Assembly: GCA_005281725.1 (NCBI GenBank)
Contig: SSBO01000012.1
Location: forward strand, 11,781,580-11,833,910
Direction of reading: 5' to 3'
DNA: 52,331 nucleotides
Origin: Wuchereria bancrofti
Taxonomy: Eukaryota; Nematoda; Chromadorea; Rhabditida; Onchocercidae
In this document: positions 23,248 to 34,125 of the stretch, piece after piece
Position numbering within the stretch: the first letter of the stretch is position 1
Layout: every line of letters begins with the position of its first letter
The notes under the pieces: generated by a model
Told to the model about the DNA's origin: nothing
Database searches by the model: none
Seen by the model: the letters and a program-made list of their open reading frames with translations, nothing else
Position numbers and translations under genes: made by a program

Positions 23248-26200
23248 ATGCTTTCTACATTCCAATGTCTCAGTTTTTCAACTTTATTTGCACTCATTGG
23301 TCGAACCGTTTCTAATTTGCCAAACAGTAATCAGTCACAAGAATTTACTTTCCCGCGTGAAATCCCTCTTTTCACCGCGGTGTCTTTTCATACTCCTCAA
23401 GCAACTTTCCTTCGAATTCGTCATATGAATCGTTCCATCTGCTCACTAAATGCGATGGGAAATGCAATATTCCCGTGTAGATGTTTTGGATTTCCATCTG
23501 ATCGCTATGAACTGCTAATTGATAATATTCCAATCTTCCGATTTTCGGTTGTCACAGGGAAAAAGTTCTGGAAAATCCCGGAAAACCCAATTATTTGTCA
23601 ACCACTCGTGGTAGAATTCGATTTCAGCATTCTCTGTAGCGGGCTGAACTTGTCGCTGCATTTACAGTACACTCCATCTACTACAGTAAGTTCTGCACAA
23701 ACCGATGATTTGAAATTTAAGACTGAGGCTGCGATGCCGCTGAGAAAAAAATTAATACTTCCCTGTCATCACTTATGTTTTCCGGGAATCTATAGAATTG
23801 CCGTAATAAATGATGAATGGATTGTACAGGTTAGTTTGATTACTTTCTTCATATTATTTTTTCAAACTAACTAATTAATCTTTAAATTAAGTACATATCA
23901 AGAGCAATTTAATATTGCTGATCAACATGTTTGATGCTTGGCTTGATCTAATCCATGCCAATGAAGATAGCGTATTTATTACCTTTCCTTCCTAACATAC
24001 TTCTATCTGCTGCTTAAAATAATAAGTTACATTTCTAGACACTAGTTGTGGACTAGGATATTACAGCTGTCAAAAAGTTAAATTGTTTCACATTGAAGTT
24101 GTGTCCTTGTTCGAAATTGAAACATGACTCTCTTGAATGCTAATCGTTCCTGCTGAAGTGACGAGGATCAGTTTGTAAAGAATGTAATCTTAGGATAATT
24201 AAAAGTTTCCTCTTCTTTTCCTCTTTCCCTTGCAGAGATGTTTCATTGTATATGAACATGCGTCTTCATTGTCCTTATTGATTGTCCTCTAATGATAACA
24301 TTACAATTAAATCTAATTTTATTTCTATCTGTTTAGCCTTTCAGTCATTCATAATATTTCAGTTTTATCTGAAAATAACGAAACCATTTTTCATCATTAG
24401 CTGTTTTAAATATCTTTGTTAATTTAAATCTCAATATTTTAGAAAAATAATTAAGCCCAGTTATAGAATTAGTTTTTCTTCTTAAATAATCTAGTTTTAT
24501 TTTTTATACATTGCAGGAAAGTAAAGCGATTAAACTACAGCAAACGAACGAAATTTCAATTAGCCTGCCAAGGTCATATATTTTTCCCCGTTGTTTCGAT
24601 TACTTGAAAATAACCTGGACCAATTTATCATGCCTAGTCCAAGATTTGGAATTTAAAATGCGTGTTTTTGCTGTTCCGGTAGGTTCCAGTTCCGAACAGT
24701 CATACTATATGGAAGAATACGATATCGGTTAGTATTTTTGAATTCAATAAGATTAAATTAGTTCAGACTTTGACAAAGATATCCTTTCTGCGCAATATTT
24801 ATCTAATCTTGAATTCAGTGTATAGACTAAATTTCACATGGCGTAAATTGTAGGAAGACAGATCGCTACTAAACTGTTCATTCAATGGCAATTTAGAGAT
24901 TAATTTCTCCAAAGTATTGCTTTCCAACGAGTAAAACCCATAAAAGGTCTCATTTATCGCTTCAGCCAGAATAAAACGTTGACTGTCAGACGACGGAAGG
25001 TATCATTGCACTCGAAAACTTCTCAATAAAATGACTAAACTTCAGAGAAGTAATAAAATTTCTGCGTTTAGAAAAGACCTCTGCTAATTGCATTTCTTTC
25101 ATCCGATTAAATTTTTGCATATTATCGACAAACAGAGAAGGGTTGGTCATCAACTGCAGACCTCTCACATAGCTATGGTCAATTTCCCTCTGACCTCTTT
25201 TACCACCAACTTTTTAATCTTTGATTTTTTGCTGTGCAATTGTTAATCAAACATACACTGTTTTATTTACTTTTAATGAATTTTCTTAAACAAAGAGAAA
25301 ATTTTATCGAAATGTCAGATTAGTTTTTATGATTGAAATTTTCACGGTTTGAGGAAGTCTAACAACAGAGATTGCATTATATGGAATGACTGGCAAGGCT
25401 TTCCTCGAATACAATCGAATTTCACTGGATTATCAGTAGAAGACATTCAGAAAATACCACTGAGGCACTTTCTTCGTCTCTTGGAAGCTTTTTTCTTGAA
25501 AATCTTTGCTCGCATCTGTTGCGAACTACTAATCCGTTATATGAAGTTAAAAGACGGATAAATGAGGAGATTGAAGGATGTTGTGGTGGCTGTAATGCCC
25601 TAGGCTTGTATTTAATATATTTAATTAAAGTTAGTGGAAAAGTTTGACTTACTTCTCTTTTAAGAGTTATCACAGCAAGCACTCGAGCTGCCATGTTATC
25701 AGTTCGATATCATTCATGCGCAATTCTGTTTTCAAATTGTATCAGTGGAGAAATTTACTGCACGCTTCAGTGAATGGACACGAAAATGCGTTTACACTGA
25801 AAATTGTTAGTTTTTAACTTTTCCGTTTTTTGCGTGTTTATTGAAATATCATAAGTGGCAGACTTCCTTCTGAATTTTGATCATTGATCTTATTTTCGCC
25901 CCAGTGTTCCCGCTGATAACAGTGATTCGCCAGCGAACTCTTAGTCATTTTGTTTATGACCCAAATATGACCTTCTTTACCCTTTGTGGGTCATTCATTA
26001 AATTTCAAAGCCTAACTTCACTTCATCGTACAATTACTAGCTGTAGCTTTATTGTCTATTTGTATATTATATACCAGTTCCCAATCACTGGATATTGAGC
26101 AGTGTCGGTATATTAGATAAGCTTCATTAGCATCATTCAATGCAACTTAATTAAAATGAAGCAATTGTTTACGCACTATCCTCGCCATATGTTGCTTCCT

Positions 26201-29200
26201 TTGCATTTTCATTTTGTAGTCGGTCCATTCATGAATTACTAAAATTTAATGGAAATTCCATTCTTCGAGTAGCATTTCAACCTATATTTTATCTCAGCTA
26301 ACATGAAGTCCCATATTATTTCACAGTTTATAAGTGTGAAGTCAATTTAATTAGCAAACTGCACCTTACTTCAAATATTTTGCAACGTAATTTTATAACT
26401 ACAATAATTTTCCGCGATTTTGAATTGATTAAAAGTCACATCGCAGTGTGTTGTTGCAAGCATTGTCCAAACGGACTGAGTAAGAATCGATGCTTTGGAC
26501 AGTTTTGGTGAATGTTAGTGCTTTTAGCAGCAATCAGTGCTAGATCGAACAGTCCTATCACTGCTAAAGTTGAAAACTGTAGCAAAGAAGCAAGAAGGCG
26601 TCGGCTCATCAAAGGAAGGAAGTTTTGCAGTAGCAAAAAATTCAGTCAAAATGAAATTTAATCTATGACCGATCTATTTTGATTCTATAGCTGAAGAATG
26701 CAATTTGGGAATTCTAAATTCTCAAATTTTAATTCGACGAAGTGTGTGTAACTTTCACCAAAACATTTACAGCAGAATGGAAAAAGGATTTCTTCCGGGA
26801 CAAATGCTCAGGCACTAATAGGAAATAATTGCATCTGATGAAGGATAGCGTGACAGTCCGCTTTCACTTATAATTGCAAGGAATTTGAAGTACTTATCAA
26901 CAAGAAGGACATAGGTTCATCTGAGTGCAAATCAATTTTCTTTCACAAAATTAGAATTATTGCTTGGTAATTTCAAATTATTTCTTAACTTTTCCATTCA
27001 TTTATTATACTCTTTTCATCCAAATCATTTTAATATTCTTTATTTCTATGTATATTAATGAAAACAAATGGTATTTTAGAGCATTATATTATTATGTCAT
27101 TTTCACCAGTTTACCTTGTCATATCATTATCTCAGCTCTGAACAGCAGTTCAAACGATTCACTAAAAGTATGGCTGTGCTTAGATTTTAGAAGAATTGAA
27201 ATAATAAAATAACTCTTTTGAACAGTTAAATTTGATTAATGGGCTGGAGTAATTATTGTAGCTTAGCTATTCAAATCTCTGTCTTGGCCATTGATTACCT
27301 TAGGGAATTATGATGTCTGAGACTTTGCAGATTTTTTCTTTTAATGTAATACTGTACGCCCTTAGTGTTTCACAAGAGTAAATGGAAAGTTAATCGATCG
27401 AGCACATCTCCAATAAAAGAGTTAGTGTTACAATCTCACTCGTTCGTGTGCGAAAGGCATCTATCTATTCATATGAGTATTGGTCAGGTAAGACCAGGTT
27501 AGACGGACTTAATGGAGCATAGATAGAGAGGAATGTTCATTGATTCGGAAAAGATATATCCAAAAATGTTTGATATCAAGGAAAGAAGTGAAGAACAGAA
27601 CAGTGTGGTACATCGTGTCCTAGGACAGGAAAGTTGGGAGAGGTAGGAAGGAACATATGGCTAGCAGTGGACACGAAAGCAATTATACGCTCTATTGTTT
27701 CCATTCAGTACTTTATGGGAAATCGTCAGTGAACGATGAATAGTTGATAATAATAATTATTACTGAAAGGAGAAAAGAAGAGTTCAGCAACAGGAGGAAT
27801 AGCTCGAACTCTTGAGGTCACTCGTGTCGCGCTCGTGTCAGCCATTTGGCAAGGGATCCGAAAACTGTCACAGTAAATCTTTTCTATCAGGAGGGCTGTT
27901 AACTGATGTGTAGAAACACGTGAAAGTTTCATAGCCTTATTTTTTAGACCTAAGAGTTGATTAATATTACTGTGCTAAATAACAAAGATGATAAACAAAG
28001 AAGGAAATGTCCGGCGAACGTGAAAAGTTTCTCTGTTTTAAATCCTATAGTTAAGCCTTGACAATGGTTACTATTCATTAGGAACACAGAGAAATGAGGA
28101 CTGATTGCATGAGTGCATATTATTTTAATATATACCAGCAAGCAATCTTGGAAATTTCTCGAAAGTATTTGGTGCTGTCTAAGATTCGTTTGAAGTTTTC
28201 GAGCACAGACGTCGTTATAGGTATTATTGCAGTGACTATTTGGGAGTTGTAATCTTAAATAGGTTCGTTGTATCTTTGCTGAATATCTGATGCAGTTTTT
28301 GTGTTTTGTTTCTAAACTGTTATAACATTTCAGTGGGACAGGTGGAAGGTGGCTGGCGAGATTGGTCCGCGTGGAGCTTGTGTTCCGTAAGTTGTGGACG
28401 TGGGCTACGACGACGATGGCGCTTGTGCGACTCGCCTATTCCTCAAAATGGCGGAAATTTATGCAGAGGAAGTTTCGTGGAATCTTTGAATTGCAATGCT
28501 CACAGTTGCACAGGTAAAATTTCTAATGCTTTTCCTCAAACACTAATTCCACTAACATGAAACAAAACAGGATTATCCATTGAAACCGGATGCTTTCCAG
28601 AATCAAAAGCCATGGTCATTACTGTAAACGACACATTATGCTCCTGTGGATGTCTAATTAGCCATACGGCTGGAAGATTTTTCGCTCGAACGTGCGAGGA
28701 AATCACAGATTGGACGTTGAAATCTCACGGAAGATTTCTGTATCTGAAATTAAAACACGGCGCGACTACCAATCAATTTAGACTTGCAATTTATCGCGGT
28801 TTAAAAAAAGAGGTTCATTCTCATCATAGAATCATGAGATTCCTTGTTGCTGAAAATTTTGACGTCAAATGTTATTTTCAGGAGTTAATTTACGACTCCG
28901 TAATAAACAGCCATGCTCATAAAAGCAGTTTACAGTTCACTTCCGAAGATTACTTCGTTATTTCACTTCTGAAAATGAATAGCTCATCAAATATCAACTC
29001 GGGTATAGAAATAGGCTTTGAGTGGAAGAATGGTTGGTCGTTATTCTATTCTGCAGCATCGTAAAATAATTCATAAATACAAAAATTAGTCAAATTCCGG
29101 AATTCAACCTAAAAATCCAAATTTCATAAATGCGAAATTTTACTATGGCCTTTCTGGAAAACTGGTGATGGTGCACAAATCACTAATATTGAAATCATCG

Positions 29201-30596
29201 GAGTGTGCTTGTTTACGAGCTGATTTACCACTTCGGTTAGCAGGTGTCTCTCGGCATTGTCTTACTTCTACTTCGAACATAAGACGTGAACACAACGTCT
29301 CCCAAGGAAATCTTGATGAAGGCTAACTCTTCGTCATCAGACAATGTTCCACGGATACAAGTCATTCACGTCTACTCTCGAAGTTGTATTTTAGCTCAAC
29401 TGCAGGATTTATGTTCAGTTTGCTTTATTGCAGCAAGCGATCACATTCTGTCATCAATTACAACACTGACATTGTCACATGCCTGCATGTTTTGTCATCG
29501 TAATTTGTCATTCCTCCTATCAAGTCTATTCATTATTTTAATTATATCTCTTCCGCCACTTCTGTGTTCTTATACTACCATATCGGTTATTCGGAAAGCG
29601 AAATGGAAGCGAAATCGACAATTAAGCATCGGCAATTCGTTGGACAAGCCGAGGTATCTTTAGTCAGGAATTTCGACCTCCTTCACTAGTCAAACATGTC
29701 TAGTCAAATAACTAACTGCACTTGTAGCTTACAATGGTATTTTTGTGATAAAATGTACCTTGTCCGTAGATTCAAAATTAATATTTTATGCTCACTAAAA
29801 TTTATTTCAGGCCTGATCTGAGCATGGTACAATCCGGACAAACGGACACTACGGAAATCAGATCAAACAGAACCATCGTCACGAAACGTTCTATCGGTAT
29901 ACAGCTTTCGGCATCATCGACTCCACGTTTCCCCGGCGAGAAAGGTTAGAATTTACGAAAAGTCAGAATTTGTTATGCTATCATCAATAAAATTTTTAAA
30001 CTGTGAATTTCCAAAATCAAAAGAAATAAAATTTAAATGTTTCTGAAAGTCAGTGATTACTTTAAGTGTTATGGGAAAATACATCCTATTCTGTTAAGGC
30101 TATTAAAGATTAAACATTTTAGTATCTTGTCTCTATTCCAGGTATACTATGGTCCCGAGCAACTAATTCACCGCAAATGACACCACGTAACGATGAGCAC
30201 TCATCACTTTCATTTAATACCGATCACGATTTGGAATACGATTATTACGAGCCAACCGTGCCGGGTTCATTCCTTACACCACCTATCAACTTCTACTCTG
30301 ATATCGATGTTGAGCAGATTATAGGTAGCTCCCAGCTTTCTTATAGTCTGNTGTTATGTATGGAAATTACCTACCTGTCACTAATGTTTCAATGAAATAT
30401 TTCAGTGTTATGTTGGACTGGAAGAATTTTAGTCAGTAGAAGTGGTAAATACTCTGACTATGAAAAACCAATCCTTTCATTAAATGAAAAAAAAAAGGAA
30501 AAGTGGAACCTACAGTTCGAAACTTTATTTAACAATGGCATTAATGTAAATGCAAAAATGAGTTTGCTTATTAATTTCAACCTTCCAATGTTTTAA
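23248..30596 (+). CDS. Secreted-side TSP1/CUB-like single-pass membrane protein
   Basis: The layout (signal peptide, Cys-rich N-terminal region, one TSP1 repeat, membrane segment, acidic tail) recalls vertebrate THSD1, but orthology is not shown. Exon 1 is 23248-23829, with signal peptide [15 protein letters not shown] and a trans-splice-like TTCTATTCAG 15 bases before the ATG. Exon 2 is 24517-24727. Exon 3 (28334-28513) is the TSP1 repeat: [20 protein letters not shown]. Exon 4 (28571 to about 29032) looks CUB-like, with Cys pairs, FRLAIYRG and [10 protein letters not shown]. Exon 5 (about 29419 or 29434 to 29653) has the membrane helix ([19 protein letters not shown]) followed by a basic stop-transfer stretch. 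Exons 6 (29811-29944), 7 (30142-30324) and 8 (30406-30596) form a Ser/Thr- and acid-rich cytoplasmic tail. Phases agree except that the exon 4/5 junction is a choice. The end of exon 8 lies in a repeat, and base 30351 is N. Confidence 0.7.
24728..28333 (+). other. Large intron of the TSP1-domain gene
   Basis: These 3.6 kb separate the N-terminal exons from the TSP1 exon. Both bordering exons are in phase 1, so a direct join is possible. I see no further Cys-rich exon inside; small frames at 25349-25561 and elsewhere lack acceptors and family similarity. Confidence 0.5.
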
Positions 30597-31375
30597 GATT
30601 TTCAGTTCAAATCTAATTTTGACAACGGATTTGATAAAAATACGAATTTAGAAATGCTGGGAAGGTATCAAGATTGGGTTTTTCGTTAATTTGTAAAAAT
30701 AGTTTGAACTTTTTCAGCATTTTGCCAAACAAAATGCATTCAGTCGTCATGAACTTCCGTTTTCCGGCAATCTTTTTCACACAATATCATTATAAATTAT
30801 TTGAAATATCAATTTTGAAAGATAAATAATGAAATGATGTGCTCCGAATATTTATAACCTAAATTAAGCCATAAATCGATAGATTTGCACATATTTCTAA
30901 TACAGAAGAGAATTCGCTCATTAATTTTAGCCTTCCAATGTTTTAAAATTTCCAGTTGATATTTTCAAATAATTTCGACGGCGAATTTGATAAAAATCCA
31001 AATTTCAGAATGCTGAGAAAGTAGCAAAATTTGATTTTCATTAAATTATAAAAATATTTTGAACTTAATCAGCATTCTGCTTGGTAGAATATATTCAGTC
31101 GATATGATCTTCCGTTTTCCGGCAATATTTTTTCACACAATATCATTTATAAATTATTTTAAATATCAATTTTGAAGGATAAATAATGAAATGATGTGTT
31201 CCGAATATTTTTAACCTAAATTAAGCCATAAATCGATGAATTTGCACATATTTCTAATACAAAAGTGAATTTGCTTATTAATTTTAGCCATCCAACGTTT
31301 TAAGACTTTTAGCTGATACCATTTTCAACTAATCTCGGCAATGCCTTTGATAAAAATACAGATTAAAACTGATTT
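30545..31375. repeat. ~355-bp tandem repeat, two copies plus a partial third
   Basis: The segment starting near GCTTATTAATTT recurs at about 30566, 30916 and 31273, a period of 350-357 bases. Shared landmarks include TTCCGTTTTCCGGCAAT, TTTTCACACAATATCAT, GATAAATAATGAAATGATGT and TTAAGCCATAAATCGAT. Copies 1 and 2 are nearly full length and copy 3 stops near 31375. Copy 1 contains the last codons and stop of the TSP1-gene exon 8 model. Confidence 0.85.
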
Positions 31376-31410
31376 CTTATTGGAGCATTCCTGAGAGACT
31401 CAATGAGTGC

Positions 31411-31835
31411 TCTGAATATGGGAAGAACGTGACAATGGTACTACTCGTACATATCTTAATACTACCGTTCTCTCTCTCCCCTGCCTTACAAGTTAGGCAA
31501 TCATTTCCTCTCATAATATGTCAAGCACCGCCCTTATTTTGCTTTCAGCAAGCAAACGAGTATGGCGCATTTATCCTTCGATCGTACCAAAACTGGTGGT
31601 AATCTCAAGGTGTACTCCAAGTATGGGGATAATGTAACTATTTGTGTATATCTTAATATTACCATTTGAGAGGCAAACTGGGAGTCTCCCCTACAAGTCG
31701 ATCAATCACTTTCACTCGTAACGTGTCAAGCACCATCCTTCCTTCAGTTCTATATCTTTTGGCTATAACTACTCATTTTGCCTTCAGCAAGCAAAAGGAT
31801 AAGGCATATTTATCGTTTTGGAGAGTATGAGTAGG
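31411..31835. repeat. Degenerate ~200-bp duplicated block
   Basis: Two diverged direct copies share ordered landmarks: TATATCTTAATA then ACC; TGTCAAGCACC; and TTTCAGCAAGCAAA or CTTCAGCAAGCAAA followed by GCATATTTATC-like sequence. The first copy spans about 31411-31600 and the second about 31612-31830. The family is unknown. Confidence 0.6.
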
Positions 31836-32009
31836 ACGTGACAGGTAATGCATTTATGCATTTGTTAGTCGAACTGTTTGGGATAGGTGTTTTTGTGGAT
31901 TCTTTCGTTTTTTTTTTTTTTTTTTTGCTGAATGTTTGCTCAGTCCTTCTTTTGTGATATTTTTTTTTTTAGGAATTAATTAATCGAAATAAATCGAATT
32001 GTTGGATTA

Positions 32010-32115
32010 AGAGCATATATTTCTAATATAAAAGTGAGTTTGCTTATCAATTTAGCCTTCGCAATATCTTAAAATTTTCAGTTCATATCGTTTTCAATTA
32101 ATTTCGGCAGTATTT
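32010..32115. repeat. Isolated partial copy of the ~355-bp repeat
   Basis: Bases about 32018-32110 (CATATATTTCTAATATAAAAG, then GTTTGCTTATCAATTTAGCC and AATTTTCAGTTCATATC) match the border region between copies of the 30545-31375 array, separated from it by the other repeat block. This suggests an interspersed rather than purely tandem family. Confidence 0.6.
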
Positions 32116-32639
32116 ATTTTTAATGAATTGTTGAAGAAAGCTCATTAGATTGTCCAAAAATGGCGCATACTAGAAGTGATAAATTGGAAGTGATGATTAT
32201 TTCTTCGTTCATTATTCCGTTATTTATATATTCATAAAGTTTGAAATTTACATCATTTAAGAGAAAAGGCTGAGCAAAAAAGATAATAAATAAATAAAAA
32301 GTTGAGCAAAAAAATGATTTTTTTCTTAGTCTTGCTGACTTTTTTTTGCACAAAAGGATGACTACGCGCATAATACGAAGGTTTCTTCTATTGGGATTAG
32401 ATTACAAAGAAAGTATTTAATGTAAGATATTTAATGCCTGTCGTAAGTAGTAGTATTATATTGTAAGTAAATTCAAATGTATGTAAAAGAATAGTTCCAT
32501 TGTGTATTTTTGCATCAGATGAATATTCAGTAAATTTGTTAATTTTATAGAATAACAGCTCCTGTGGAAGATAAGACCTCCAGGCCGTTTTTAATTTCCT
32601 GAGAAGAGAGACTGTAATTTTCGTGCATTATAGAGGTTT

Positions 32640-33198
32640 TGTCGCGAATTATCATTTCGCGAAATTATTATCAAAATAATAAAATAAATTTAAAGAAAAA
32701 CTAATAAATTATTTTTTAAATTTTTAAACAATCTTACGGTATCACAAATCATTAAAAACAAATAATTGTAAACAATTTCTTATTTTATCTTATAATGTTA
32801 TAAATCATTGTAGAACTTTGATTTCTTATTTGCTTTAGATTTTTATACTTATCATTAATCTTTTACTTTAACTTCACCGTAATATTTTATTATATCCACG
32901 CCCAATTCTCTACATATAAATACAATTTTAGTAAACAAGATTCTTTGTTGTCGACTACAATTATCATCTAAACTCCAACTTCAAGTTCCTCCCCTCCGCT
33001 TTTTAAATCTTTTTATTACTGCTCTAATTATTGATATTACGTTTTATAAGAATAAACTTGGAATAATTTTTCTTTGGTATTAAAAAATAAAAGCGTATCT
33101 AACGCTTACTACTTCTAACGCAACGCACGGAATAAAACAGTCAAGGTAAGCCTTTCCAAAATTAATATTTCACAAATTAACGATAACCTTTCACGACA
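32640..33198 (+). mobile_element. Solo-LTR-like block related to BEL/Pao LTRs
   Basis: The block begins TGTCGCGAATT and ends TTTCACGACA. The BEL/Pao LTR at 51022-51660, read on its own strand, begins TGTCGCGAATT and ends CTTCACGACA. Both have a TATA-like motif in the second half (here ATATAAATAC near 32914) and an AATAAA about 130 bases later. Lengths are 559 and 639. Internal sequence differs, so it would be another family. No primer-binding site or coding region follows, and the flanks (GGTTT left, ACATC right) do not form a target-site duplication. Confidence 0.5.
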
Positions 33199-34125
33199 AC
33201 ATCATCATTGTCATCACGTAACGTCATCACGTGACGTCACCGTACCCGTTACGTATAGCTATCAGCTATTATTTTGGAGAAACTAATTATTATAACAATC
33301 AGTTCTGAATAATTACCCCTTCCATTATTTAATTACATTCATCAAAAAACAAAACTATGACTTAATTTTTGTTTATTATTTGCCATTCCACGTGAGATTT
33401 TCAAAATTAATAACAATTCCAAAATATTTAAACACTTTTCATTCAAGTGCAACCACTAAGTAATTTTTCAAACAAATTGTGTCCTTCTGATTTGTTGGCG
33501 CATCATTTTTCCGCTTTTGTAGCTTTCATTCTTTTAGTTTATTTCCCAGTTATCAGTTAATTATCAGTGCTAATACCTTATGATTATTACAATCATTCAC
33601 TAAGGGACAGTAATGACTGATAAATCTAGCAGTAACTGTTTCACTGATCTTCTAATCAGCTCATTTTACTCATATAGTGAAACCGGAACCAAAAAGTATT
33701 CTAGAAGAGAATTAAAGTTTTTAATCCAGTTTAGAAAATAATGAAAAAGACATTAAGGCACTATTATTTTTGACACTAAAAGGATATAAGAAGAATGACA
33801 TGAAATACTGGCGACAATTAATAAAGTGAGCTGTTAGCAGCTAACTGCTGTTCCCTCGAAGTGATTCAAATTCTCAGTTTATGAAAAAGTGATGTTTTAG
33901 CTTTTCAAGTTAATTTGTTCACAGTTCCATTTGTTTTCCATTCATATATTGGCAAACGAAGGGAAGTGAAATGGAGAATAAACAAAGTAATGGGAATATC
34001 CACTGGGAGGGAAAACTTTCAACTGCAACAAAGACTGTTTCGCTCCAGTTATTTATTCAATTCAGATTTAGCCAGTTTACGTGTCATGACAAAATAAAAA
34101 AAACAAGAAATCCTGCTCACTTCCC
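33199..34125. other. Region downstream of DNase II, with an E-box/CRE palindrome cluster
   Basis: No gene is seen. TCACGTGA (33227-33234) and GTGACGTCAC (33231-33240) overlap as palindromes that would fit E-box and CRE-type factor sites; GTCATCACG occurs twice just before. AT-rich sequence follows. The 3' end of the DNase II transcript enters from the right (AATAAA on the - strand near 34050). Confidence 0.4.

Noticed and set aside
25349..25561. An extra exon in the large TSP1-gene intron
   Set aside because: No acceptor in the right phase, no Cys pattern, and flanking exons already join in phase 1.
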